Shown here in pieces: positions 8,422-16,318 of a stretch of 64,000 nt of DNA. Numbering within the stretch: the first letter of the stretch is position 1; each line of letters begins with the position of its first letter. Location of the stretch: contig DVOS01000022.1 in assembly GCA_018713435.1 (NCBI GenBank), positions 35,882 through 99,881 on the forward strand, read 5' to 3'. The DNA is from Candidatus Merdiplasma excrementigallinarum (GTDB lineage Bacteria > Bacillota > Clostridia > Lachnospirales > Lachnospiraceae). The notes beneath the pieces are model-generated. The model was given only the letters and a program-made list of their open reading frames with translations, was not told the origin of the DNA and ran no database searches. The translations under genes and the position numbers were made by a program.

Positions 8422-8460
8422 CTCCATCATCCTCTCTATCTCATTCTTTCTTACACCCTT

Positions 8461-8883
8461 TTATTTCCCAGGTATCAGCCATTCTGAAACTGCTTCCAGT
8501 CCTCTGCTGAGCTCTTCCGTTTTCTCTCCCAAACCTCTGGTAATCGTATCGGCAATTCTCTCCGTCTGCTCTCTCCGATTCCAGGTCTTTCTTCCCAGAT
8601 CCTCAAACTCCTTTACCGGTACGGAAAACAGCATCACAATGGCCGCCGCTGCCGCCGCTCCCACCTTCAGGCTGTACAAAAACAGTTCCCGTTTTTTCTC
8701 TTTTCTGGTTTTGGGAAGCCTGGGAAGAACAGGACGGCTCTGCAGTTCCAGCGCCCGCTCCAGGCGTTCCATGGTTTCCGCCTTCAGATAGGAAGGGGCC
8801 CGCAGCATCTCATGCTGTTCTACATGGCCGATCAGCCTGTTTAACTCCTCATCGGTTAAATAACCTGTTTTATTCTCATCCAT
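8461..8883 (-). CDS. Putative anti-sigma factor, membrane-anchored
   Basis: A 140-aa protein starting inside the end of the sigma-factor gene (8-base overlap), which suggests translational coupling. The first 75 residues are soluble and contain a short helix pattern typical of small anti-sigma domains, without the zinc-binding HxxxCxxC motif. A single membrane helix (VGAAAAAAIVMLFSVPV, residues about 92-108) follows, then an outside tail of about 30 residues. Position immediately after an ECF sigma factor and the one-helix topology argue for an anti-sigma role. There is no diagnostic sequence motif, so this is inference from context. Confidence 0.6.
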   Translation of the reverse strand: MDENKTGYLTDEELNRLIGHVEQHEMLRAPSYLKAETMERLERALELQSRPVLPRLPKTRKEKKRELFLYSLKVGAAAAAAIVMLFSVPVKEFEDLGRKTWNRREQTERIADTITRGLGEKTEELSRGLEAVSEWLIPGK

Positions 8884-9445
8884 CCTGCCGCTCCTTTCTT
8901 CCCGGTCCTTCCCGGGATTTTCCCGCTTTCCCGCCGCCTTCCTGTCCGTAAAGATGCCTCAGCTTCTCTCTTGCCCGGTAAATCTGGGTTTCCACCGTCT
9001 TTTTATTTTTCCCCTGTTCATCGGCAATCTCCTCCGGTTTCTTTTCCAGATAAAAGTACTGATAGGCGATTTCATCGTAAGGAGGCTTCAGACTCCGGCA
9101 CTTTTCCCGCAGCTCCTCCCGCACAGCCGCTTCCAGAGTCTCCTGCTCCGGCCTTCCCGCCGGCGAGTGAAAGGCATCCATGGAAGCATCTTCCGTGGGA
9201 ATCATCCTGCGCCCTGCCTGTCTGAGATAATCCGTGCATTTGTTTGCCGCAATCCGGCACAGCCAGGCCTTCTCATTTTTCCCGTCAAATCCTGCCATGT
9301 GGAGAAAAGCGGCCAGAAAAGTTTCCTGCGTCAGATCCTGGGAGGCAAAGTAATCGCCGGTCATATGAAAACAGACGGACAGTATCAGATTTTGATACCG
9401 GTCAATCCAGTCCGCCAATATCCCTTCCCTGTCGATTTTCCCCAC
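8876..9445 (-). CDS. ECF-family RNA polymerase sigma factor
   Basis: Alternative sigma factor of 189 aa. Region 2 is visible as ILSVCFHMTGDYFASQDLTQETFLAAF followed by NEKAWLCRIAANKCTDYLR, the core-binding and -10-recognition part. Region 4 is PPYDEIAYQYFYLEKKPEEIADEQGKNKKTVETQIYRAREKLRHLY, a helix-turn-helix. The C-terminal 20 residues are a basic, glycine-rich extension. It heads a four-gene minus-strand operon with a putative anti-sigma factor and two membrane proteins, so an envelope-stress response is the likely circuit. ECF operons usually autoregulate; I could not pick out an ECF promoter with certainty. Confidence 0.92.
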   Translation of the reverse strand: MGKIDREGILADWIDRYQNLILSVCFHMTGDYFASQDLTQETFLAAFLHMAGFDGKNEKAWLCRIAANKCTDYLRQAGRRMIPTEDASMDAFHSPAGRPEQETLEAAVREELREKCRSLKPPYDEIAYQYFYLEKKPEEIADEQGKNKKTVETQIYRAREKLRHLYGQEGGGKAGKSREGPGRKERQDG

Positions 9446-9597
9446 CTCCTTTTCTCTTTCCTGTCAGTATCCCAAGATTTCGAAATCTTTCACAAATTAT
9501 AACGAATCGAATTCCTCAAAATCTTCAAAAAAAGAGAAAATCTGTTTCATCCTCTGACGTTTCCACAGATCTTCTCTCTTTGCTCTGTTTTCGCTTT

Positions 9598-9960
9598 TTA
9601 CAGCCTGGACTGGATCACCGGCCACAGGATGGCAAGCAGTACCGCCGCCACAATCAGCCAGCTGATAACAGCCCGCAGATTGATGCCCTTTTTAGGTTCT
9701 TTTCTCCCATCGTCTTCCAGACGTCTTTTTCCCACTGCCGCTGCCGGCACATGATATTTTCTCAGTATCTCCCGGGCCCGTTCCAGATCCTTCTCCTGCA
9801 CCAGAATCTCCTCCCCGTATACGGATTTTATGGTGTAGATATCTCTGGTTCCTCCCTGCCGTTTCACCGGTATGCCGTTTCCCTTCAGCAGCAGTTCCAT
9901 CCGGTCTCCGTCCGCCCCGCTCACCGCATAGGCTACCCGGATCCATTCTGTTTCTTCCAT
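9598..9960 (-). CDS. DUF2007-like protein with C-terminal membrane anchor
   Basis: A 120-aa protein. Residues 6-70 (RVAYAVSGADGDRMELLLKGNGIPV ... ILVQEKDLERAREILR) match the pattern of DUF2007-type signal-transducing domains, a small alpha/beta fold often found on membrane-linked proteins. A hydrophobic C-terminal segment (AVISWLIVAAVLLAILWPVI) makes it tail-anchored. It lies 50 bases downstream of the deacetylase gene on the same strand and may be co-transcribed. No specific role can be given. Confidence 0.65.
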   Translation of the reverse strand: MEETEWIRVAYAVSGADGDRMELLLKGNGIPVKRQGGTRDIYTIKSVYGEEILVQEKDLERAREILRKYHVPAAAVGKRRLEDDGRKEPKKGINLRAVISWLIVAAVLLAILWPVIQSRL

Positions 9961-10013
9961 CGTTCTGTCTCCTGTCGTATTCTTTCAGAAAACCGGCTTT
10001 TATCTTTCCGGTC

Positions 10014-11489
10014 CTACATCTCCGGAACCGGAGTGGGCCGGCTGTCATCCCAGGCCAAAGACACGTCAAACAGATCCGTCAGCATATCCGGGTTGTAGTA
10101 CATCCGGTAGCCGTCCAGATTTCTCCGGCCCTGCCGCATATAGTTGTCTCCGAACTGCACCCAGTACTGGCTGGAATCCACGTTGCAGAAAATATTGAAG
10201 CCCTGGCTCTTTAAGTAGGTGAAATACTGATTGTCGCTGGTATAGGGCTGCCAGTCTCCGATATCCGCCCCGAAGGCAAAGATCAGCACGTCCGTATCTC
10301 CCACCACCGTGGCCACGTTGTTCAGCCATCTCTCCGTATCCTGTACGGTCGCGTCGTACCCGTAAGCCAGGGGATTAATGTGACCCCAGGTGTGGCTGGC
10401 AAATTCCCAGCCGGAATCCTTCATGGCCTGGGCTACCTCCTTGGCCTGAGCCACCTCCGAGTCCCAGTCAAAATCCGGATTCTCATCAAAAAATTTCTGC
10501 TGGTACTCCGTTACCCGGCTTGCCTCCCGGGTACGGTAAACCTCATCGGTGCGGTAGCCCAGCACGCCCTCATAGCCGGTAAGGGCAATAATCCCTTTAT
10601 GGCCGTGATAGGAAAAATCCGGATGCTCCTTCACAAAGGTGTCAATCAGGGGAACCATATCATAATCCCCCACAGAAACGGAACCGTCATCCTCTATGTA
10701 AGTATTCTTCACATCGCCGTTTTCATCCACGATCAGCTTCTGGGCAAAGCCGTCCCCGTCCATATAGTGGTAATAGCTCACGTCATCCTGGGACAGCACA
10801 AAAGGCTTCTTGCCCTCGGGAAGAAGAATTTCCTTCCGGGACACGGTGCCGTCCTCATTCACCTGGCACATATCATGTACGCTTACCATCACATATCCCC
10901 GGTCATACATCTGCTGAATGATGCTGTTAAACTCGGAGATCGTGGTCATTACCTGGTTATAGCCTCCCTCTTTGGAATCCCCGTCAAACGCCTTGCTGGT
11001 ATCCCGGATCAGAGTATGGAAAAACACATGGGTCACCTGGTCCACCGGGTAGGAGACACAGGCGTCCTTCTGCTGCTGAAAGCGGGCTGCCGCTTCCTGC
11101 AGCTCTGTGTTGGAGCTGTAATCCGATGCGGACTGCAGAAGGGCCATGGCCCCGTCGTAATCATACTGAGCCGCCATCAGCTCTGCCTGGTCCAGAAGGC
11201 TCTGTCCGTCCTGGGACACGGCCCCGGCGCTTCCGTCCTGCCCGTCTCCCGCAGTCTGGACGGCCTCTGTCTGAGCTCCTTCCGACAGAAGGATTTCTTC
11301 CTGGCTGTTCTCCTGAATCAGAGCCTGCCGCCGGGTTTCCTCCCCGTGGCTGATAACCAGTTCCCGCACCAGCACCACGGCCAGTCCGATCACCAGAAGA
11401 ATCAGCAGGGCAATCAGGCATTTCATAATCAGTTCATTTTTTCTTCTTTTCGCTCTCCTCTGCTGGAGGCGGCGTTCTCTTTCGTCCAC
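10014..11489 (-). CDS. Membrane-anchored polysaccharide deacetylase family protein (paralog 1)
   Basis: A 491-aa type II membrane protein. It has a basic cytoplasmic start, one membrane helix (residues about 23-45), an Asp/Gln-rich linker, a TPR-like helical pair (LLDQAELMAAQYDYDGAMALLQ), then a large NodB-like domain. The presumed active-site elements are LSQDDVSYY and FASHTWGH (an H-x-x-x-H metal-type motif), with IALTGYEGVLGYRT between. The start codon is GTG with GAGGT upstream. It closely resembles the next gene upstream (11586-13271), so the two arose by tandem duplication. The substrate is presumably a wall or capsular polysaccharide, but the deviating motifs leave catalysis unproven. 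Confidence 0.82.
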   Translation of the reverse strand: MDERERRLQQRRAKRRKNELIMKCLIALLILLVIGLAVVLVRELVISHGEETRRQALIQENSQEEILLSEGAQTEAVQTAGDGQDGSAGAVSQDGQSLLDQAELMAAQYDYDGAMALLQSASDYSSNTELQEAAARFQQQKDACVSYPVDQVTHVFFHTLIRDTSKAFDGDSKEGGYNQVMTTISEFNSIIQQMYDRGYVMVSVHDMCQVNEDGTVSRKEILLPEGKKPFVLSQDDVSYYHYMDGDGFAQKLIVDENGDVKNTYIEDDGSVSVGDYDMVPLIDTFVKEHPDFSYHGHKGIIALTGYEGVLGYRTDEVYRTREASRVTEYQQKFFDENPDFDWDSEVAQAKEVAQAMKDSGWEFASHTWGHINPLAYGYDATVQDTERWLNNVATVVGDTDVLIFAFGADIGDWQPYTSDNQYFTYLKSQGFNIFCNVDSSQYWVQFGDNYMRQGRRNLDGYRMYYNPDMLTDLFDVSLAWDDSRPTPVPEM

Positions 11490-11585
11490 AGTCTGTACCT
11501 CTTTTTTCTATAATAGTACCATGATGCTACCACATCTCTTTACGGGAAAAATGATTTTTTTATTAACTTTCTCTTCCGATTCTTA

Positions 11586-13271
11586 TTAAATGGGCGGTAC
11601 GGAAGGCGGCCGTTTGGGATCCCAGGCCTGGGAGACGTCAAACAGATCCGTCAGCATATCCGGATTGTAGTACATCCGGTAGCCGTCAATATTTCTTCTG
11701 GCCTGCCGCACATAATCCTCTCCCATCTGCAGCCAGTACTGAGCGGAATCCACGCCGCAGAAATACCGGAAGCCCTTGGATTTCAGGTACTCAAACCGTT
11801 CGCCCTGGTAGGGCTCCACGCCGCCGATATCGCCGCCGAAAGCGTAAATCAGCGTATCCGTCTCTCCGATCAGGGGTTCCACCCGCTCCTCCCACTTATC
11901 CGTATCCGCTTTGAACTGTTCAAAGGTAGTGGAGCCTTCTCCCAGTCCCACATGGCCCCAGGTATGGCTGGCAAACAGCCATCCGTCCTCCTTCAAGGCC
12001 TGGGCCACCTTTTTGGCCTGCTCGCATTCCCACTGGAAGTCTTCTTCGTCAAAATCCGGATTCTCCTGGAAAAATTCTTCCTGATACACATCCAAATTCT
12101 CCCGGGTCTGGTAACTTACGTCCGTCCGGTATCCCAGTATTCCGTCATAGCCGGTGAGGGCTATATAACCCTTGGCCCCCCGGTAGGAAAAATCCGGATG
12201 CGCTTCCACAAACCGGTCAATCAGGGGAACCATGTCATAGTCTCCCACGGAGACGCTGCCGTCCTGCTCAATGTACTCGTTCTTTATATCTCCGTTTTCA
12301 TCAATGATCAGCCGGGAGGCAAATCCGTCCCCGTCCATGTAATGATAATAGGATACGTCGTCCTGGGACAGCACAAAGGGCTTTTTCCCCTCCGGAAGCA
12401 GGATCTTTCCTGTCTCGAACGAGTAGGTTCCGTCTTCATGGAAGACTGTGGGAGCCACGTCCTCCAGCGTTACCATCACATAGCCCCGGTCGTACATCTG
12501 CTGAATGATGCTGTTAAATTCATCAATGGTCACCATATACTGATTGTAGCCGGCTTCATACTGGTCGCCGTCAAAAGCCAGATCGGCGTCTTTAATCAGC
12601 GTATGGAAGAAAATATGGGTAACCTGATCCGCCGGATATTCCACGCAGAGGGCCTTTTCCTCCTCATATCCCGCTACCGCGTTCTGCATTTCCTGATCCT
12701 GGCTGTAGGTGGCGCAGCTTTTCAGAAGCTGGATGGCTCCGTCATAGTCGTACATGGCCGCCAGCAGGTTGGCCTCCTCAATCAGTTCCGCTGCCGTCTG
12801 GCCGGGCTCCCGTATGCCCGGAAGGACTCCCAGCAGCTGGTTTTTCAGCTGAATGGAATCGGCCGTCTCCACCACTGTGGTCTTTACAGGCTCCTGCTCT
12901 GTCTGCGAAACTTGCGGGGACTGATTTTCCTTTGCCGTTCCCGTTTCTCCTTCCGCCGTCTCCTCTTCTTCTCCCGCGGCGCCGGCCGGCGTCTCTTCCT
13001 CTGCCGTTTCTGTGGAGGCTTCCGTCATAAAGCGGAGTCTTTTAGGCTCCTCACTTTCCGCGGACGCGGCAGCCAGCTCCCCTTTCTGATAGGTATGCCT
13101 GCTCTCGTATCCCTGCCACACCAGCGCGATTACCAGAACCGCGCACAGTATGCCCAGTATTCCAAACAGTACTTTCGTCTGAGGATCATAGGATGTCCCC
13201 CCTCTTCTGGGGGGACGTCTTCCCGGTCCCTGCGGTTCTTCTGAATCCTTTTTCCAATTCCAGCTTTTCAT
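11586..13271 (-). CDS. Membrane-anchored polysaccharide deacetylase family protein (paralog 2)
   Basis: A 561-aa paralog of the downstream gene: cytoplasmic Pro/Arg-rich N-terminus, one membrane helix (VLFGILGILCAVLVIALVW), a long Glu/Thr/Ala-rich linker (low complexity, about 100 residues), a short helical repeat (LLAAMYDYDGAIQLLKS) and the NodB-like domain with LSQDDVSYY and FASHTWGH. The two paralogs share long runs such as EFNSIIQQMYDRGYVMV and GYRMYYNPDMLTDLFDVS. The track start at 13331 lies within the promoter; the ATG at 13271 has GGAG upstream and follows a consensus promoter. Likely modifies an extracellular glycan. The separation of wall-distal linkers suggests different reach of the two enzymes (inference). 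Confidence 0.82.
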   Translation of the reverse strand: MKSWNWKKDSEEPQGPGRRPPRRGGTSYDPQTKVLFGILGILCAVLVIALVWQGYESRHTYQKGELAAASAESEEPKRLRFMTEASTETAEEETPAGAAGEEEETAEGETGTAKENQSPQVSQTEQEPVKTTVVETADSIQLKNQLLGVLPGIREPGQTAAELIEEANLLAAMYDYDGAIQLLKSCATYSQDQEMQNAVAGYEEEKALCVEYPADQVTHIFFHTLIKDADLAFDGDQYEAGYNQYMVTIDEFNSIIQQMYDRGYVMVTLEDVAPTVFHEDGTYSFETGKILLPEGKKPFVLSQDDVSYYHYMDGDGFASRLIIDENGDIKNEYIEQDGSVSVGDYDMVPLIDRFVEAHPDFSYRGAKGYIALTGYDGILGYRTDVSYQTRENLDVYQEEFFQENPDFDEEDFQWECEQAKKVAQALKEDGWLFASHTWGHVGLGEGSTTFEQFKADTDKWEERVEPLIGETDTLIYAFGGDIGGVEPYQGERFEYLKSKGFRYFCGVDSAQYWLQMGEDYVRQARRNIDGYRMYYNPDMLTDLFDVSQAWDPKRPPSVPPI

Positions 13272-13302
13272 TCCACACACTCCGTTTCTTACTGCTAAAC
13301 CC

Positions 13303-13331
13303 AGTATATTGACCTGCCTGCCCTTTGTCAA
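13303..13331 (-). promoter_or_regulatory. Promoter of deacetylase paralog 2
   Basis: Minus-strand TTGACA (13326-13331), 17-base spacer, TATACT (13303-13308), about 30 bases from the ATG at 13271. It lies back to back with the radical SAM promoter. Confidence 0.82.
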
Positions 13332-13370
13332 CCGTCAGCTTTCCCGTCCCTTCAGCCTTTCCAAACCTAC

Positions 13371-13399
13371 TTGCATTCGATTCCGGCAGATGATATGAT
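13371..13399 (+). promoter_or_regulatory. Promoter of the TIGR01212 radical SAM gene
   Basis: TTGCAT (13371-13376), 17-base spacer, TATGAT (13394-13399), about 38 bases before the start codon. Confidence 0.72.
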
Positions 13400-13437
13400 A
13401 GGACTGTCAGATCAGAGAAAGGAAAGGAGTATCCTTC

Positions 13438-14367
13438 ATGCAATGGGGTGAAAAACCGTATCACTCTCTGGATTTTGAACTGCGCAGACGGTTTGGCGAA
13501 AAACTGTACAAACTCTCCCTGAACGGCGGCATGACCTGCCCCAACCGGGACGGTACCCTGGGTACATCCGGCTGTATTTTCTGCAGCCAGGGCGGTTCCG
13601 GCGATTTTGCCGGAAATCCGGACCAGTCCATCTCCGGACAGATTGCCTCTCAGAGAGAATTGCTGAGACGCAAGCGTCCCGCCGGAAAATTTATCGCCTA
13701 TTTTCAGGCCTACACCAATACCTATGCGCCGGTCTCCTATCTGGAGCGGATTTTTACGGAAGCGGCCGATCATCCTGACATTGCGGTTCTCTCCATCGCC
13801 ACCAGGCCCGACTGCCTGGGAGCGGATGTACTGGATCTTCTGGAACGGCTCAATGCCAGAAAACCGGTGTGGGTGGAGCTGGGCCTGCAGACGGTCCATG
13901 AGGATACCGCCGCGTTTATCCGGCGGGGCTATGAGCTGCCCTGTTTTGAAGAAGCCGTGAAAAATCTGCGGAGTCGGAATCTGGATGTGATCGTCCACAC
14001 GATTCTGGGCCTTCCCGGCGAAGAGGAAGAGCGGATTCTCCAGACCATGGAATATTTAAATCAGCAGGATATTCAGGGCATCAAGCTGCAGCTGCTTCAC
14101 ATTCTTTCCCACACGGATCTGGCCGCATTTTACAGGCTGCATCCCTTCCATGTGCTTACCATGGAGGAATACATCCATCTGGTCATCCGCTGCCTGGAGC
14201 ATCTCTCCCCGGATCTGACCATCCACCGGCTGACAGGGGACGGCCCCGGAAAGCTGCTGATTGCGCCTGACTGGAGCCGGGCCAAGCGCACCGTGTTAAA
14301 CGAGCTGCACCGGGAGATGAAACGGCTGGATACCTGTCAGGGAAGGCTGTACAAATCCCCCGTTTGA
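13438..14367 (+). CDS. TIGR01212 family radical SAM protein (YhcC type)
   Basis: A 309-aa radical S-adenosylmethionine enzyme. The iron-sulfur ligand region is CPNRDGTLGTSGCIFCS, a widened cysteine spacing characteristic of the TIGR01212/YhcC group rather than plain CxxxCxxC. Glycine-rich SAM-contact stretches (FIAYFQAYTNTYAP; LGLPGEEEERI) follow in order. The family is widespread but its substrate is not established to my knowledge. The gene is followed after 29 bases by the DUF4364 gene, so the two are probably one operon from the promoter at 13371-13399. Confidence 0.9.
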   Translation: MQWGEKPYHSLDFELRRRFGEKLYKLSLNGGMTCPNRDGTLGTSGCIFCSQGGSGDFAGNPDQSISGQIASQRELLRRKRPAGKFIAYFQAYTNTYAPVSYLERIFTEAADHPDIAVLSIATRPDCLGADVLDLLERLNARKPVWVELGLQTVHEDTAAFIRRGYELPCFEEAVKNLRSRNLDVIVHTILGLPGEEEERILQTMEYLNQQDIQGIKLQLLHILSHTDLAAFYRLHPFHVLTMEEYIHLVIRCLEHLSPDLTIHRLTGDGPGKLLIAPDWSRAKRTVLNELHREMKRLDTCQGRLYKSPV

Positions 14368-14396
14368 TTTTGCCCTGACGGCAGAAAGGAAAATTT

Positions 14397-14912
14397 ATGT
14401 CTGATTTTAATACACTGTACAAGCTGATGATTCTCTATATGCTGAGCAAAGTGGATTTTTCCCTTACCAACGCCCAGTTTTCTTCCTTCTTCCTGGACAA
14501 AGGGTACACCGATTATTTCACGGTCCAGTCCGTCCTGTCTGAGCTGACGGCTTCGGACCTGATCCACCAGGAGGTGGTGCAGAATACTTCCTACTATACG
14601 ATTACTCCCGGCGGGGAAGAGACGGTGGGATATTTTAAAAACAACATTTCTTCTTCCATCCGCAGCGACATTGATGAATATCTGAAGGCCAACCGGATAC
14701 AGCTTCGAAACGAAGTATCCGTCCTGGCTGATTATTATAAAAATACCGGCGGGGATATCTCCGTCCGGTGCCGGGTAAAAGAAAAACAGTCTGACCTGAT
14801 CGACCTGACCATCACGGTTCCTGATGAAACCCAGGCAAAGGCCATCTGCCGGCAGTGGCAGAAAAAATGTCAGACTGTCTATGAATTTATCATGCGGGAG
14901 CTGATGCAGTGA
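14397..14912 (+). CDS. DUF4364 family protein, winged-helix-like
   Basis: A 171-aa protein whose N-terminal half (LYKLMILYMLSKVDFSLTNAQFSSFFLDKGYTDYFTVQSVLSEL) reads as a winged-helix DNA-binding fold, like PadR/MarR-type regulators. The C-terminal half is alpha/beta with no motif I can name. DUF4364 proteins are common in Clostridia. The gene starts with AAAGGAAAATTTATG right after the radical SAM gene. Likely a cytoplasmic regulator; target unknown. Confidence 0.85.
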   Translation: MSDFNTLYKLMILYMLSKVDFSLTNAQFSSFFLDKGYTDYFTVQSVLSELTASDLIHQEVVQNTSYYTITPGGEETVGYFKNNISSSIRSDIDEYLKANRIQLRNEVSVLADYYKNTGGDISVRCRVKEKQSDLIDLTITVPDETQAKAICRQWQKKCQTVYEFIMRELMQ

Positions 14913-14930
14913 TCAGTCTCCCGCTTATTT

Positions 14931-15896
14931 TTATACGTCGTACTTTACGCCCATCTGTTCCCGAATCTGGTCCATCAGCTCCATCATGCGGATTGTCTCA
15001 CTGTGGGGCATCTCGGGGCACTCCAGATCTCCCTTCGCTATGGCTCTGGCGCAGGCTTCCACCTCGTATTCATACCCGGTGATCTGCCTGGGCGTCTCAT
15101 ATCTGGCAATCTCCTGATGATTTGCGTCATACACGATGATACCCTCGCAGTTATTGATATTCAGCACCCGGATGTATCCCTTCTCACCGTAAATCAGGCC
15201 CTCTCTGTCCGATTCCGCCTGGGCGTTGCTGTGCAGGACCGCCATCTTCCCGTCCGGGTAAAACAGGGTGATGGAATCCGCCAGGTCAATGCCCTGATCC
15301 GAGAGAACAGAGGAAGCCTTTACTTCGCTGATGTCGTCTCCGAATACCATGGAGGCAAAATTCAGACAGTACACGCCGATATCCAGCAGAGCCCCGCCGC
15401 CCAGGGAACGGTCCACGATCCGTTCTTTGTGCAGCAGGTAGTAGGACAGGTTGGCCCAGAGAGAGGTTGGCTTTCCAATCACGCCGCTCTCCAGCACCTC
15501 CTCCAGCTTCCGGCGCATGGGCATATACCGGGTCCAGATAGCCTCTGTCAGCAGCAGCCCTTTCTGCTCTGCCAGGGCCAGCACCTCCCTGGCCTGATCT
15601 GCCGTCAGGGTGAAGGCTTTCTCCGCCAGCACGTTCTTTCCGTGTTCCAGGCAGAGCCGGATATGCTCCGCGTGAAGCGCATGGGGCGTAGCCACATAAA
15701 TCAGATCCAGCTCCGGATCTGCCGCCAGTTCCTCGTAGGAGCCATAGGCTTTTTCAAACCCGTATTCTTCGGCAAACTTCTGAGCCCGCTCCAGGCTTCT
15801 GGCCCCGACAGCCCAGGATGTCACATCCGGCATCTGGGCGATGGTCTGGGCCATGGTCACCGCAATCCGTCCCGCTCCCAAAATTCCCATTTTCAT
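14931..15896 (-). CDS. Gfo/Idh/MocA family oxidoreductase
   Basis: NAD(P)-dependent dehydrogenase of 321 aa. It opens with the Rossmann motif GILGAGRIA and carries the family EKAF lysine (residues about 93-96, in NVLAEKAFTL). The second domain contains GGALLDIGVYCLNFASMVFG, typical of the dihydrodiol-dehydrogenase-like branch. Substrates are usually sugars, inositols or diols; none can be assigned. It ends 19 bases from the convergent DUF4364 gene with no clear terminator between. The start has AGGAGGAATGCACAATG. Confidence 0.88.
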   Translation of the reverse strand: MKMGILGAGRIAVTMAQTIAQMPDVTSWAVGARSLERAQKFAEEYGFEKAYGSYEELAADPELDLIYVATPHALHAEHIRLCLEHGKNVLAEKAFTLTADQAREVLALAEQKGLLLTEAIWTRYMPMRRKLEEVLESGVIGKPTSLWANLSYYLLHKERIVDRSLGGGALLDIGVYCLNFASMVFGDDISEVKASSVLSDQGIDLADSITLFYPDGKMAVLHSNAQAESDREGLIYGEKGYIRVLNINNCEGIIVYDANHQEIARYETPRQITGYEYEVEACARAIAKGDLECPEMPHSETIRMMELMDQIREQMGVKYDV

Positions 15897-16037
15897 TGTG
15901 CATTCCTCCTGTATGATCTTTATTGTAAATCCTGTTTCTTCTATTGTACCAGTTCAGCGCCGGCCTGACCAGTGAAACCCTGTCATTTTAACAGATTTCA
16001 CCGAATCAAAAAAGGAATGTTACAAAAAGATTTCATT

Positions 16038-16156
16038 GCTTCCGGTACAGCCGGTGTTCACCTTGTCCTATCGACATCTGTCCGCAGTAAGCGGAATAAT
16101 CCGCCTGCTGCGGAACATCTGTCTCGGACATGTGTACACCGGCTGTACCGGAAGCA
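16038..16156. repeat. Dispersed structured repeat, element B, copy 1
   Basis: An almost perfect outer inverted repeat (GCTTCCGGTACAGCCGGTGT with its complement at 16136-16155) encloses a conserved core. The core contains two direct copies of ACATCTGTC around an inner hairpin CCGCAGTAAGCGGA/TCCGCCTGCTGCGG. The core matches copies at 48.3 and 55.7 kb, with changed but still paired arms. It lies downstream of the wall-hydrolase gene and next to repeat A. Function unknown; see findings. Confidence 0.85.
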
Positions 16157-16246
16157 TATGTACTCTTTTTTGTAACTTTCCCTCACATTTATGATAGAAC
16201 GAGGGGGCTGCTTCATCATGAATTACATGATTTTGCAGCCCCCTCG
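16157..16246 (-). repeat. Dispersed repeat, element A, copy 1 (terminator-like hairpin plus spacer)
   Basis: Read on the minus strand it is CGAGGGGGCTGC...GCAGCCCCCTCG with a TCATG-type apex, then the conserved spacer GTGAGGGAAAGTTAC and GAGTACATATGCT. The same order and sequence recur at 27817-27910. The hairpin is in sense orientation behind the wall-hydrolase gene and so may serve as part of its terminator. Confidence 0.82.
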
Positions 16247-16255
16247 TTACAGAAC

Positions 16256-16280
16256 CCGGAGAAGAGGGGCTTCCCCGGGA
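16256..16280 (-). terminator. Hairpin downstream of the SleB-type gene
   Basis: CCCGGAGAAG/CTTCCCCGGG, a strong stem between the wall-hydrolase stop and repeat A. It has only a short T-rich run afterwards, so termination strength is uncertain. Confidence 0.5.
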
Positions 16281-16318
16281 CTGTTTAACTTGGAATATCA
16301 TCCGACTTCTCAGTCATT

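Noticed and set aside
16038-16156. Element B as an integron attC site
   Set aside because: Size and folding are suggestive, but the conserved GTTRRRY/RYYYAAC core sites are absent and no integron integrase or cassette array is present.
16068-16301. Short ORFs across repeats A and B with shared peptides such as YTCPRQMF and LQNH-IHDEAAPSF
   Set aside because: The peptide likeness follows from DNA repeat identity. Frames end at different places, have no proper ribosome sites, and the changes preserve base pairing rather than protein.
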